A DNA stretch of 64,000 bases from DATBGS01 sp036557885 (GTDB taxonomy: Bacteria; Chloroflexota; Ktedonobacteria; Ktedonobacterales; DATBGS01). Made by a program: the position numbers and the translations under genes. Shown here one piece after another: positions 55,170 to 62,221 of the stretch. Below the pieces are notes generated by a model. That model had not been told where the DNA came from. It saw nothing but the letters and a program-made list of their open reading frames with translations, and made no database searches. Positions within the stretch are counted from its first letter, which is position 1. Each line of letters begins with the position of its first letter. Location: contig DATBGS010000146.1 of assembly GCA_036557885.1 (NCBI GenBank), forward strand, positions 62,001-126,000, in the 5' to 3' direction.

Positions 55170-56231
55170 CTAACTACTTGTCTTCTGAGCACGCTCGCGC
55201 TCCTGCGCCAGCAAGCGCTTTTTGCGCTCCAGCCCCCAGCGATACCCGCCCAGGCTGCCATCTTCGCGGATAGCGCGATGGCAAGGAACAACCAGCGAGA
55301 CGGGGTTGTTGGCGCAGGCGTTGCCAACAGCCCGCGCTGCCCTGGGATGGCCTATTGCTTCAGCAAGCTCGCTGTATGTGCGCGTGCTGCCCACAGGGAT
55401 GGCCTGCAATGCCTGCCAGACCTGCCATTGAAATGCCGTTGCTTGCACATCCAGCGGCAGATCAAGGCTGGGCGCGCGCCCGTTGAGATAGTCCAGTATG
55501 GCGCTCACCCACGCATGCACTTCGCCTTCGGCGCGCTGAATCTGCGCCGCCGGGTAATCGCTTGTCAGTTCTTGAATCAGGTACGCTTCGCTCTCGCCCA
55601 GGCTGACCATGCAGATGCCGCGCTCCGTCATCGCAACCAGCACAGCCCCCAGCGGGCTGTTGGCGATGGTATAGCTGATCTGCATGCCCTTGCCGCCCTT
55701 GCCATAGGTGGCGGGCGTCATGCCCAGCCGGGCGTTGGCCTGTTCATAGAGGCGGCTGCTGGAGCTATAGCCCACGCCGTATAATGCTTGTGTCACGGAT
55801 TCTCCCTCTCTTAGCCGCTCCTTCAGGCGGCCCAGCCGATGCGCTTCTGCATACTGGCGCGGTGTGATGCCCAGGACGCGCTTAAAGGTGCGCTGCAAAT
55901 GAAATGGACTCATACTGATTTCTGTGCCCAGTTCCTCCAGGCTTGGTGAGCCTTCAGGGTGCTGCTCGATCACGCGGCAGATCTGCTGCACCAGCGTCAC
56001 CTGTTCTTCGGGGGTGCCGTTCTGCCGGGGGCGGCAGCGCAGGCACGCGCGATAGCCCGCCTGCTCAGCGGTACCTGGCTCAGCGAAGAACAACACATTC
56101 TCGCGCTTGGGCCGCCTGGATGGACAGGAGGGGCGGCAATAAATGCCGGTGGAGCGCACCGCAACGACAAACTGCCCGTCCGCCGCTTTGTCTCTGGCAG
56201 AAAAAGCCTGCCAGCAGCGTTCCTCGTTCAT
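55170..56231 (-). CDS. ada: Ada: bifunctional DNA methyl-transfer repair protein and regulator
   Basis: A 353-residue protein. The N-terminal zinc domain has the four-Cys set (Cys32 and Cys36 in YCRPSC, then CLRCRP), which takes methyl groups from phosphotriesters; the AraC-type DNA-binding region follows (FHLQRTFKRVLGITPRQYAEAHR); the C-terminal methyltransferase has Cys317 in VVPCHRAI. It repairs alkylated DNA and should activate its own regulon once methylated. GGAGGAAC sets the ATG at 56231; an ATG 36 bases earlier lacks a site. Confidence 0.92.
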   Translation of the reverse strand: MNEERCWQAFSARDKAADGQFVVAVRSTGIYCRPSCPSRRPKRENVLFFAEPGTAEQAGYRACLRCRPRQNGTPEEQVTLVQQICRVIEQHPEGSPSLEELGTEISMSPFHLQRTFKRVLGITPRQYAEAHRLGRLKERLREGESVTQALYGVGYSSSSRLYEQANARLGMTPATYGKGGKGMQISYTIANSPLGAVLVAMTERGICMVSLGESEAYLIQELTSDYPAAQIQRAEGEVHAWVSAILDYLNGRAPSLDLPLDVQATAFQWQVWQALQAIPVGSTRTYSELAEAIGHPRAARAVGNACANNPVSLVVPCHRAIREDGSLGGYRWGLERKKRLLAQERERAQKTSS

Positions 56232-56359
56232 GGCTCTGTTCCTCCAAGGAATGCGCGCCTCATTCACCCGTAAGGCATCTCTCTCGCATTCGTTACAGGA
56301 ATATCATAAGCCAGAACGCGCCAGAACACTATCCGATTCTTGCCGTTCAATGTGGGCGT

Positions 56360-56932
56360 TTACACTTCCCGCAGATCAATCACTCCGCTGGTCCCCGGCG
56401 CGTCGGGGTCGGCGTCCATCGTCCCAAGAGGACCACCGCTCCGCGCCTTGGCGCTCCACTCTTCAATAGTAATCTCGGTGAGTTCGGTGGCATCCAGGTC
56501 TTTCACCGGCGGCGCTTTGTAATCCTGCCCGATGACGCGGCCAGGAAAATAGCGTGAAGTCATCCGATCAAAAACAGCGGCTTTTTCCTGAGAAGAGGTG
56601 ATGCGACGGGCGTGCCCAAAGCACACCACGCTGCGATAATTCACTGAGTGACTGCGCGCGGTGCGCGAATAGACCAGCCCATCCAGCAGGGTCACGGTAA
56701 CACAGACAGGCACGCTGTTGGCAAGGGAGCGCAGGGCGCGGCTGGCATGCGAGCCATGCAGATACAGCTTGTCGGGCATGGCGGGGTCAAACTGATAGAC
56801 AAAGGGAATAACAAAGACTTGCTCCTCAATTGAGAAGCCAACATGGGCCACATAGCCCTGGGTAAGAATCTGCGCCGCTTCTTCTGGCACGGAGCGTTCG
56901 GAATGTCTGCGAATCCTGGTGCGCTGAGACAC
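56360..56932 (-). CDS. Pyridoxamine 5'-phosphate oxidase-related flavin protein
   Basis: A 190-residue split-barrel protein similar to the NimA/PPOX group: GYVAHVGFSIEEQVFVIPF, YLHGSHASRALRSL, and VCVTVTLLDGLVYSRTARSHSVNYRSVV. It probably binds FMN or heme. The start is a GTG with GGAGGAAAC just before. It is divergent from a MocR-type regulator, an arrangement often seen where the regulator controls the neighbour. Confidence 0.85.
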   Translation of the reverse strand: MSQRTRIRRHSERSVPEEAAQILTQGYVAHVGFSIEEQVFVIPFVYQFDPAMPDKLYLHGSHASRALRSLANSVPVCVTVTLLDGLVYSRTARSHSVNYRSVVCFGHARRITSSQEKAAVFDRMTSRYFPGRVIGQDYKAPPVKDLDATELTEITIEEWSAKARSGGPLGTMDADPDAPGTSGVIDLREV

Positions 56933-57053
56933 AAGTTTCCTCCATCTTCACAAGCAAGGTCCCTCTGCCAACTATGCGGCGAAAATGGACTGGAGACAAG
57001 CGCCATTTTGGGGTAGGATGAAGGAGCCATTTTCATCGCAAAGGGAAGAATCT

Positions 57054-58547
57054 ATGGTCAAGACGCGAACCACGCTGGCGCTGGCAAGCCTGGCGGTGGA
57101 TGGGTCTTTGCCTGCCCCGCTGTATCGCCAGTTGTATGATGGGCTGCGCCGGGCGATTCTGGCCGGACAATTGCGCCCAGGGGTGCGCTTGCCATCAACC
57201 CGCGCGCTGGCTGGCGAGTTGAACCTCTCGCGCAACACGGTGATGAGCGCGTACTTGCAATTGTTTGCTGAGGGCTACCTTGAAGGCAAAGTTGGCGCCG
57301 GGACGTATGTGGCGCGCTCGCTGCCTGATGAGATGCTGCAAGCGCAGGCCGCTGCGCCTCCGGATGCTCGTCCCAGGAAAACAGAGAGCCGACTCTCTGA
57401 GCGCGGCAGGCACCTGACGAGCATCCCAATCAACCTCTCGCGTGGGCGGGGTGGGCCGCGTGCCTTTCGGCCTGGGACGCCCGCGCTGGATGCCTTTCCC
57501 TTTGATCTCTGGCGGCAATTGCTGGCGAGATGCTGGCAGTATCCTCCGCAGGAGTTGCTGGGCTACGGCGCTGCCGCAGGCTATCCACCACTGCGCGAGG
57601 CGATTGCCGCGTATCTGGGCGTGGCGCGGGCGGTGCGCTGCGAGCCAGAGCAGGTAATCGTGGTGGCTGGTTCGCAGCAAGGGTTGGACCTGGCGGCGCG
57701 GCTGCTGCTGGACCCAGGAGACGCCGCCTGGCTGGAAAATCCAGGCTATCCTGGGGCACGTGCCGCGCTGCTGGCGGCAGGCGCGCGGCTGGTTTCGGTG
57801 CCGGTGGATAACGAAGGGCTGGATGTGGCCGCTGGCATGGCTCGCTGCCCGGATGCCCGCTTTGCCTATGTTTCGCCTTCGCATCAGTTTCCGCTGGGCG
57901 TGACGATGAGCCTGAAGCGGCGGCTGGCTTTGTTGGAATGGGCCAACCGCGCGGGCGCCTGGGTGCTGGAAGATGACTATGACAGCGAATATCGCTATGT
58001 GGGCAGGCCGCTCGCAGCCCTTCAGGGGCTGGATACCGCGCATCGGGTGATCTACCTGGGGACATTTAGCAAAGTGCTGTTTCCGGCGCTGCGGCTGGGC
58101 TATCTGATTGTGCTGCCTGATCTGGTAGATGCGTTTACAGCGGCGCGCACATTGGCAGACCGCCATTCGCCCTCGATGGACCAGGCGGTGCTGGCCGAGT
58201 TTCTGGCTCAAGGCCATTTTGCGCGCCATCTCCGGCGCATGCGCGTGCTCTATGCCGAGCGGCAAGCCGCGCTGGTCCAGGCCGCCCAGAAAGAGCTAAG
58301 TGGGCTGTTGGAGGTGCGCCCGGCTGAGTCTGGAATGCACCTGATTGGCTGGCTTCCAGAAGGAAGAGATGATAAGCTCGCCTCGCAGCGAGCAAAAAGA
58401 TGTGATGTGGAAGCCCCGCCGCTTTCGTCTTACAGTAGTGAGCCTTTGGAGCGCGGCGGACTGGTACTTGGGTACGCTGGAGTGAATGCCAGCGAAATTG
58501 CTGCTGGCGCGCGGCGGCTGGCAAAGGCGCTGCGCGCACTTATCTGA
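57054..58547 (+). CDS. MocR/PdxR-type transcription regulator (GntR wHTH fused to aminotransferase)
   Basis: A 497-residue fusion. Residues about 10-85 form a GntR winged helix (YRQLYDGLRRAILAGQLRPG ... LPSTRALAGELNLSRNTVMSAY); the rest is a fold-type I aminotransferase domain with the PLP lysine Lys340 in GTFSKVLFPALRLGY. The protein would sense PLP or an amino compound. AAGGGAAGAATCT lies before the ATG at 57054; 23 upstream codons are open but lack a site. The divergent PPOX gene is its likely target. Confidence 0.88.
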   Translation: MVKTRTTLALASLAVDGSLPAPLYRQLYDGLRRAILAGQLRPGVRLPSTRALAGELNLSRNTVMSAYLQLFAEGYLEGKVGAGTYVARSLPDEMLQAQAAAPPDARPRKTESRLSERGRHLTSIPINLSRGRGGPRAFRPGTPALDAFPFDLWRQLLARCWQYPPQELLGYGAAAGYPPLREAIAAYLGVARAVRCEPEQVIVVAGSQQGLDLAARLLLDPGDAAWLENPGYPGARAALLAAGARLVSVPVDNEGLDVAAGMARCPDARFAYVSPSHQFPLGVTMSLKRRLALLEWANRAGAWVLEDDYDSEYRYVGRPLAALQGLDTAHRVIYLGTFSKVLFPALRLGYLIVLPDLVDAFTAARTLADRHSPSMDQAVLAEFLAQGHFARHLRRMRVLYAERQAALVQAAQKELSGLLEVRPAESGMHLIGWLPEGRDDKLASQRAKRCDVEAPPLSSYSSEPLERGGLVLGYAGVNASEIAAGARRLAKALRALI

Positions 58548-58564
58548 ACGAAGAAAGAAGAAAG
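58548..58564 (+). promoter_or_regulatory. Purine-rich motif before the 58566 gene
   Basis: ACGAAGAAAGAAGAAAG, next to the ATG at 58566, right after the stop of the MocR gene. Confidence 0.5.
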
Positions 58565-58565
58565 A

Positions 58566-59132
58566 ATGGCGTTTCGCACCCTGTTACCGCTCTTTGATCA
58601 GTTGGAAGGCGAGCGCGTGCTGATTCGGCCCTATCGCCTGGACGATGCTGACGCGCTCTATGAGGCAATAGCAGAGTCGCGTGATCACCTGCGCCCCTGG
58701 CTGCCTTTTGCTGATGAGACAGAAGACGAGGCGCGCGATTATCTGGTGCGAGCGGAGGCACGCTGGCTGCTCCGTGAGGGCTTCGACACCGGCATCTGGT
58801 CGCGTGAAACCGGACGATTTCTGGGCAGCATTGGCGCGCACCCGCGCGATTGGGACGTGCCTTCGTTTGAGATTGGCTACTGGCTGCGCGCCTCGGCAGA
58901 GGGGCAAGGGTATCTTACTGAGGCGGGGCGCATGCTCACCGCCTATCTATTTACGCATCTCGGTGCCAATCGGCTAGAGATTCGCTGCGATGCGCGCAAT
59001 ATACGCAGCGCCAACGCAGCCCGGCGGCTGGGCTTTGTGCAGGAGGCACATATGCGCAATCAGCGCATCTCGCACGAGGGCAAGCTGCGTGATACGCTGG
59101 TATTTTCCATGATTCCGGCTGACCGTCAGTAA
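58566..59132 (+). CDS. RimJ/RimL-type GNAT N-acetyltransferase
   Basis: A 188-residue acetyltransferase: ERVLIRPYRLDDADALYEAI at the start, EIGYWLRASAEGQGYLTEAGRML (acetyl-CoA loop) and RCDARNIRSANAARRLGFVQEA. Members modify ribosomal protein N termini or small amines. The gene follows the MocR gene by 18 bases that consist of the purine-rich motif, so it may be co-transcribed with it. Confidence 0.85.
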   Translation: MAFRTLLPLFDQLEGERVLIRPYRLDDADALYEAIAESRDHLRPWLPFADETEDEARDYLVRAEARWLLREGFDTGIWSRETGRFLGSIGAHPRDWDVPSFEIGYWLRASAEGQGYLTEAGRMLTAYLFTHLGANRLEIRCDARNIRSANAARRLGFVQEAHMRNQRISHEGKLRDTLVFSMIPADRQ

Positions 59133-59150
59133 TACGAAAGAAGAAAGAAG
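59133..59150 (+). promoter_or_regulatory. Purine-rich motif before the 59151 gene
   Basis: TACGAAAGAAGAAAGAAG ending directly at the ATG; a register variant of the motif at 52279, 58548 and 60623. Confidence 0.5.
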
Positions 59151-59603
59151 ATGTCTACCACAGAAACCTTGCGCCAGGCCGTCGAGCAACTCTATACGGC
59201 TTCCAGGCACTACCTCGCGGGCAATCCTGCTCCGTTTCTGGCGTGCTGGTCGCATGCCGAAGATGTCACGATTTTTGGCGCCTGGGGCGCGTATGAGCGC
59301 GGATGGGAGCAGGTGCGCCCACGCCTGGAATGGGGCGCAAAGCGCTATCGCGGCGGCAGCACCAGCTTTGAGTTGCTCTCGCTGGAGGCCAGCGGAAATC
59401 TGGGCTACACCGTCTATGTGGAGCGTGGGGATGTGCTGGTTGAGGGGCAAGACCACCCCAGGCCGCAGGCGCTGCGTGTGACGCAGTTGTATCGTTGGGA
59501 AGACGGCGCCTGGAAGATTATCCACCGACACGGCGACGCCATCATCAACAAGACGGAGGCGTCGGCAGTCTTGTTTCCATATCCTCAAGCGGATCGTGAT
59601 TAG
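59151..59603 (+). CDS. SnoaL/NTF2-like (DUF4440-type) protein
   Basis: A 150-residue alpha+beta cone protein. LRQAVEQLYTASRHYLAGN PA, CWSHAEDVTIFGAWG and VTQLYRWEDGAWKIIHRHGD match the SnoaL-like/ketosteroid isomerase superfamily. Function is not predictable from sequence. Third in a close series with the MocR and RimJ-like genes. Confidence 0.8.
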   Translation: MSTTETLRQAVEQLYTASRHYLAGNPAPFLACWSHAEDVTIFGAWGAYERGWEQVRPRLEWGAKRYRGGSTSFELLSLEASGNLGYTVYVERGDVLVEGQDHPRPQALRVTQLYRWEDGAWKIIHRHGDAIINKTEASAVLFPYPQADRD

Positions 59604-59712
59604 TGCCTCCAGCCTTGGGCTATTTTACCAAAGTGTGCCAAAAAAGTCAATGAATGTATACTATGGCATTAATCGTCATACGAGAGGTAGATGCGATAGG
59701 CCAGGAGGCGCC

Positions 59713-60483
59713 ATGAACGAACAGCCGATGACGAAATCCACACTGCTTACGATGCTTGGGGACAACTTTGCCCTCTTTCTGCGCACGCTGGCCCAGATCA
59801 GCTACGAGCAGATGACACAACCGCTGGCCGAGAACCAGTGGGCGGGCAAAGACATCCTGTCGCATCTGACGGCGTGGAATTATCGGCTGGTTGGCTGGCT
59901 TCAGGCGGCTGGCCGCAACGAGACGCCAGCAATCCCTGAGCCGGACGCCACCTGGGATGATGAAGACCGGCTCAACGCCAAAACGTTCGCAGAAACGCAC
60001 CAGCTTCCCCTGGCTGATGTGTGCAAGGCGTTCGAGCGCTCGTTTCAGCAAGTGCTGGAGCGGGTGCAGGCGCTCTCCGACGAACAACTCACCGACCCCC
60101 GCCGCTACGACTGGCTCAAGGGCAAACCGCTCTGGCGGCGTATTACCAGAGGGCCGGGCTATGGGCATTTTCACGCCCACCTTGCCGACCTGTTGCAGCG
60201 CGTGGACCAGCGCGCCTGGTATCGCCCCAACCCAGGCATACTCTCGCTCTATACTGGCGCCTATCACCACTCCGACCTGGGGACACTCACCGTCTGGCTT
60301 GAAGACGGGCAACTGCGCCTCAACCGCTCGTGGAACACCCCAGGGGAGGCGCTCTGCCTGCCACTGGAGCAGCATCGCTTCGCCTATCACGAAGGCGGGT
60401 TGCTATCGTTCCAGGCGGCACGAGATGGCAGCGTGTCAGCGGTGGAGTGCTGGAGCTATCTACTTCAGCGCGTCCAGGCATAG
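59713..60483 (+). CDS. ClbS/DfsB-like (DinB superfamily) protein with C-terminal beta extension
   Basis: A 256-residue protein. The N-terminal 170 residues form a DinB-type four-helix bundle (MTKSTLLTMLGDNFALFLRT ... DILSHLTAWNYRLVGWLQ ... GYGHFHAHLADLLQRV) of the ClbS/DfsB group. The last 80 residues (NPGILSLYTGAYHHSDLGTL TVW...LNRSW) look like the small DUF3471 beta domain found after beta-lactamase-like enzymes, an uncommon addition. ClbS protects cells from colibactin by hydrolysing it, but most relatives have unknown roles. CCAGGAGG sets the ATG at 59713. Confidence 0.75.
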   Translation: MNEQPMTKSTLLTMLGDNFALFLRTLAQISYEQMTQPLAENQWAGKDILSHLTAWNYRLVGWLQAAGRNETPAIPEPDATWDDEDRLNAKTFAETHQLPLADVCKAFERSFQQVLERVQALSDEQLTDPRRYDWLKGKPLWRRITRGPGYGHFHAHLADLLQRVDQRAWYRPNPGILSLYTGAYHHSDLGTLTVWLEDGQLRLNRSWNTPGEALCLPLEQHRFAYHEGGLLSFQAARDGSVSAVECWSYLLQRVQA

Positions 60484-60550
60484 CCCAGGCACACCTTTCT
60501 TTTCTCCCCGCTAGCTGTTTTCCCACCCTTTCCTTGTGCCTGGGCAGGGC

Positions 60551-60585
60551 ACCTGTACTACCGGCATCTTGCCGGTGGTACAGGT
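60551..60585. repeat. Palindromic intergenic repeat before hen1
   Basis: ACCTGTACTACCGGC and GCCGGTGGTACAGGT form a near-perfect inverted repeat around ATCTT. It is a variant of the ACCGGCTGGAAGCCGGTGGTAC unit. Confidence 0.75.
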
Positions 60586-60622
60586 GGGAAATGGCAGCCA
60601 CTCACGTGTATGGAAGAACATT

Positions 60623-60640
60623 TACGAAGAAAGAAGAAAG
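60623..60640 (+). promoter_or_regulatory. Purine-rich motif before hen1
   Basis: TACGAAGAAAGAAGAAAG, six bases before the hen1 ATG and identical over 18 bases to 52279-52296. Confidence 0.5.
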
Positions 60641-60646
60641 TGGCGT

Positions 60647-62095
60647 ATGTTTGTGACACTTACCTGCCACGCGCCCAATGCCCCAGAGTTGGGGCACCTG
60701 CTGGGGAAACACCCTGGCTCGGTCTTTGAGCGCGCGTTTTCGGCGGGCACCATCTGGGTCTTTTATCCAGAGGTAGCTGAAGATCATTTGACCATTTCGC
60801 TGGTCGCGGAAGTGGACCCGGTGGGCCTGGTGCGCGGCCCGGCCTCGCTCTCCAGCATTGATCAATACGTGAATGATCGGCCCTATGTGGCCTCCAGCCT
60901 GACCAGCGTGGCGCTCAAGGTCGCCTTTAGCAGCGCGATGAGCGGCAAAACCAAGCAGCACGAGGAGCGGCTGGCCGAAAAGGTGCGCTGGGTGGTTGCG
61001 CTGCCCGCGATTGCCTGCGACGCGGGCGAAAGCCTCATCAAGCACATTTTCGAGCCGCTGGGCTATACCGTGACCATTACCCGTCTGCCGCTGGACCCGC
61101 ACTTTCCTTCGTGGGGCCAGGCTGATCTCTACAGTGTGCGGCTTGAGGGCGAACAGACGGTGCAGGATGTGCTCAGCCATCTGTATGTCTTGCTGCCGGT
61201 GCTGGATAACTCCAAGCATTATTCCGTTGGCGACGATGAGATTGAGAAGCTGATAGATCACGGCGGCGCGTGGCTCAGCAGCCACCCGGCACGCGAGCAG
61301 ATTACCCGCCGCTATCTACGCTTTAAGCGCGCGTTTGTTGATTCGGCGCTGGCGCAACTGGTGGAGGAAGAGCAGAAGGAGGCAGCAGAAGAGCAGGCAG
61401 AAGACGAGAAAGAGCCAGAGAAGGGAGCAGAGAAAAAGACGACAAGTCCCTTGCTGGAGGCGGTGAAGGGCCTGCATGAGCAGCGGCTCAACGCGGTTAT
61501 GGCGGCTGTGCGCGAAGTTGGCGCGCGTTCGCTGGCTGATCTGGGCTGCGGCGAGGGCAAGCTTGTCTCGATGGCGCTGAAAGAATCCAGCCTGGAACGC
61601 ATCCTGGGCATGGATGTTTCTTCGGATGCGCTGAAGCTGGCGCATCGGCGGCTGCACCTGGATTCCATGCCCGCCGCGCAAAAAGCGCGCCTGCAACTGG
61701 TACAGGGTTCATTGTTGTATCGAGATCAGCGGTTGGAAGGCTTTGACGTGGCCGCGCTGGTGGAGGTCATCGAGCATCTTGATCCGCCGCGCCTTTCCGC
61801 GATGGAGCGCGTCATCTTTGAGCACGCCCGCCCGCGCCGGGTGGTCATCACCACACCCAACCGCGAGTATAACGTGCGTTGGGAATCGCTCGGCCAAAAG
61901 CTGCGCCACAGCGACCACCGCTTTGAGTGGACGCGCGCCGAGTGCCAGGCGTGGGCCGAGCGCATCGCTTCTGCTTATCCTTATCGCGTGCGCTGGCAAG
62001 GGCTTGGTGCGGAAGACCCGGAGTTGGGCACGCCCTCCCAATTGCTGATTTTTGACCTGTTTCCATCCCATCAAAACGGGTTGCCTAAGAGATGA
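60647..62095 (+). CDS. hen1: Hen1: RNA 3'-terminal 2'-O-methyltransferase
   Basis: A 482-residue bacterial Hen1. The N-terminal domain (about 1-235, starting MFVTLTCHAPNAPELGHLLG) is the part that contacts and activates the Pnkp ligase. A highly acidic linker (about 240-270, EEEQKEAAEEQAEDEKEPEK) leads to the methyltransferase domain with LADLGCGEGKL near residue 300 and the metal site EVIEHLD...EHARPRRVVITTPN. It methylates the 2'-OH at the 3' end of broken RNA before ligation, so that the repaired site cannot be cut again. Followed by pnkp in the same direction, the standard Hen1/Pnkp cassette. Upstream frame to 60536 crosses a repeat and is not used. Confidence 0.93.
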   Translation: MFVTLTCHAPNAPELGHLLGKHPGSVFERAFSAGTIWVFYPEVAEDHLTISLVAEVDPVGLVRGPASLSSIDQYVNDRPYVASSLTSVALKVAFSSAMSGKTKQHEERLAEKVRWVVALPAIACDAGESLIKHIFEPLGYTVTITRLPLDPHFPSWGQADLYSVRLEGEQTVQDVLSHLYVLLPVLDNSKHYSVGDDEIEKLIDHGGAWLSSHPAREQITRRYLRFKRAFVDSALAQLVEEEQKEAAEEQAEDEKEPEKGAEKKTTSPLLEAVKGLHEQRLNAVMAAVREVGARSLADLGCGEGKLVSMALKESSLERILGMDVSSDALKLAHRRLHLDSMPAAQKARLQLVQGSLLYRDQRLEGFDVAALVEVIEHLDPPRLSAMERVIFEHARPRRVVITTPNREYNVRWESLGQKLRHSDHRFEWTRAECQAWAERIASAYPYRVRWQGLGAEDPELGTPSQLLIFDLFPSHQNGLPKR

Positions 62096-62128
62096 AACAC
62101 AAAACCGCTTCTGGAGCAAGGCAGCGCT

Positions 62129-62189
62129 GCTTGTAGCCCCGGCCTCCGTGCCGGGGAACGCCCCCGCCAGGGACGGCGGGGCTACGAGC
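62129..62189. repeat. Palindromic intergenic repeat between hen1 and pnkp
   Basis: GCTTGTAGCCCCGG ... GCGGGGCTACGAGC with inner palindromes CCCCGGCCTCCGTGCCGGGG and CCGCCAGGGACGGCGG. Confidence 0.85.
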
Positions 62190-62221
62190 AACTGATAAGA
62201 GAAAGAGAGGAGAAACCACCA

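Noticed and set aside
57195..58265. A 356-codon minus-strand frame
   Set aside because: Antisense to the MocR regulator, which is clearly a real gene.
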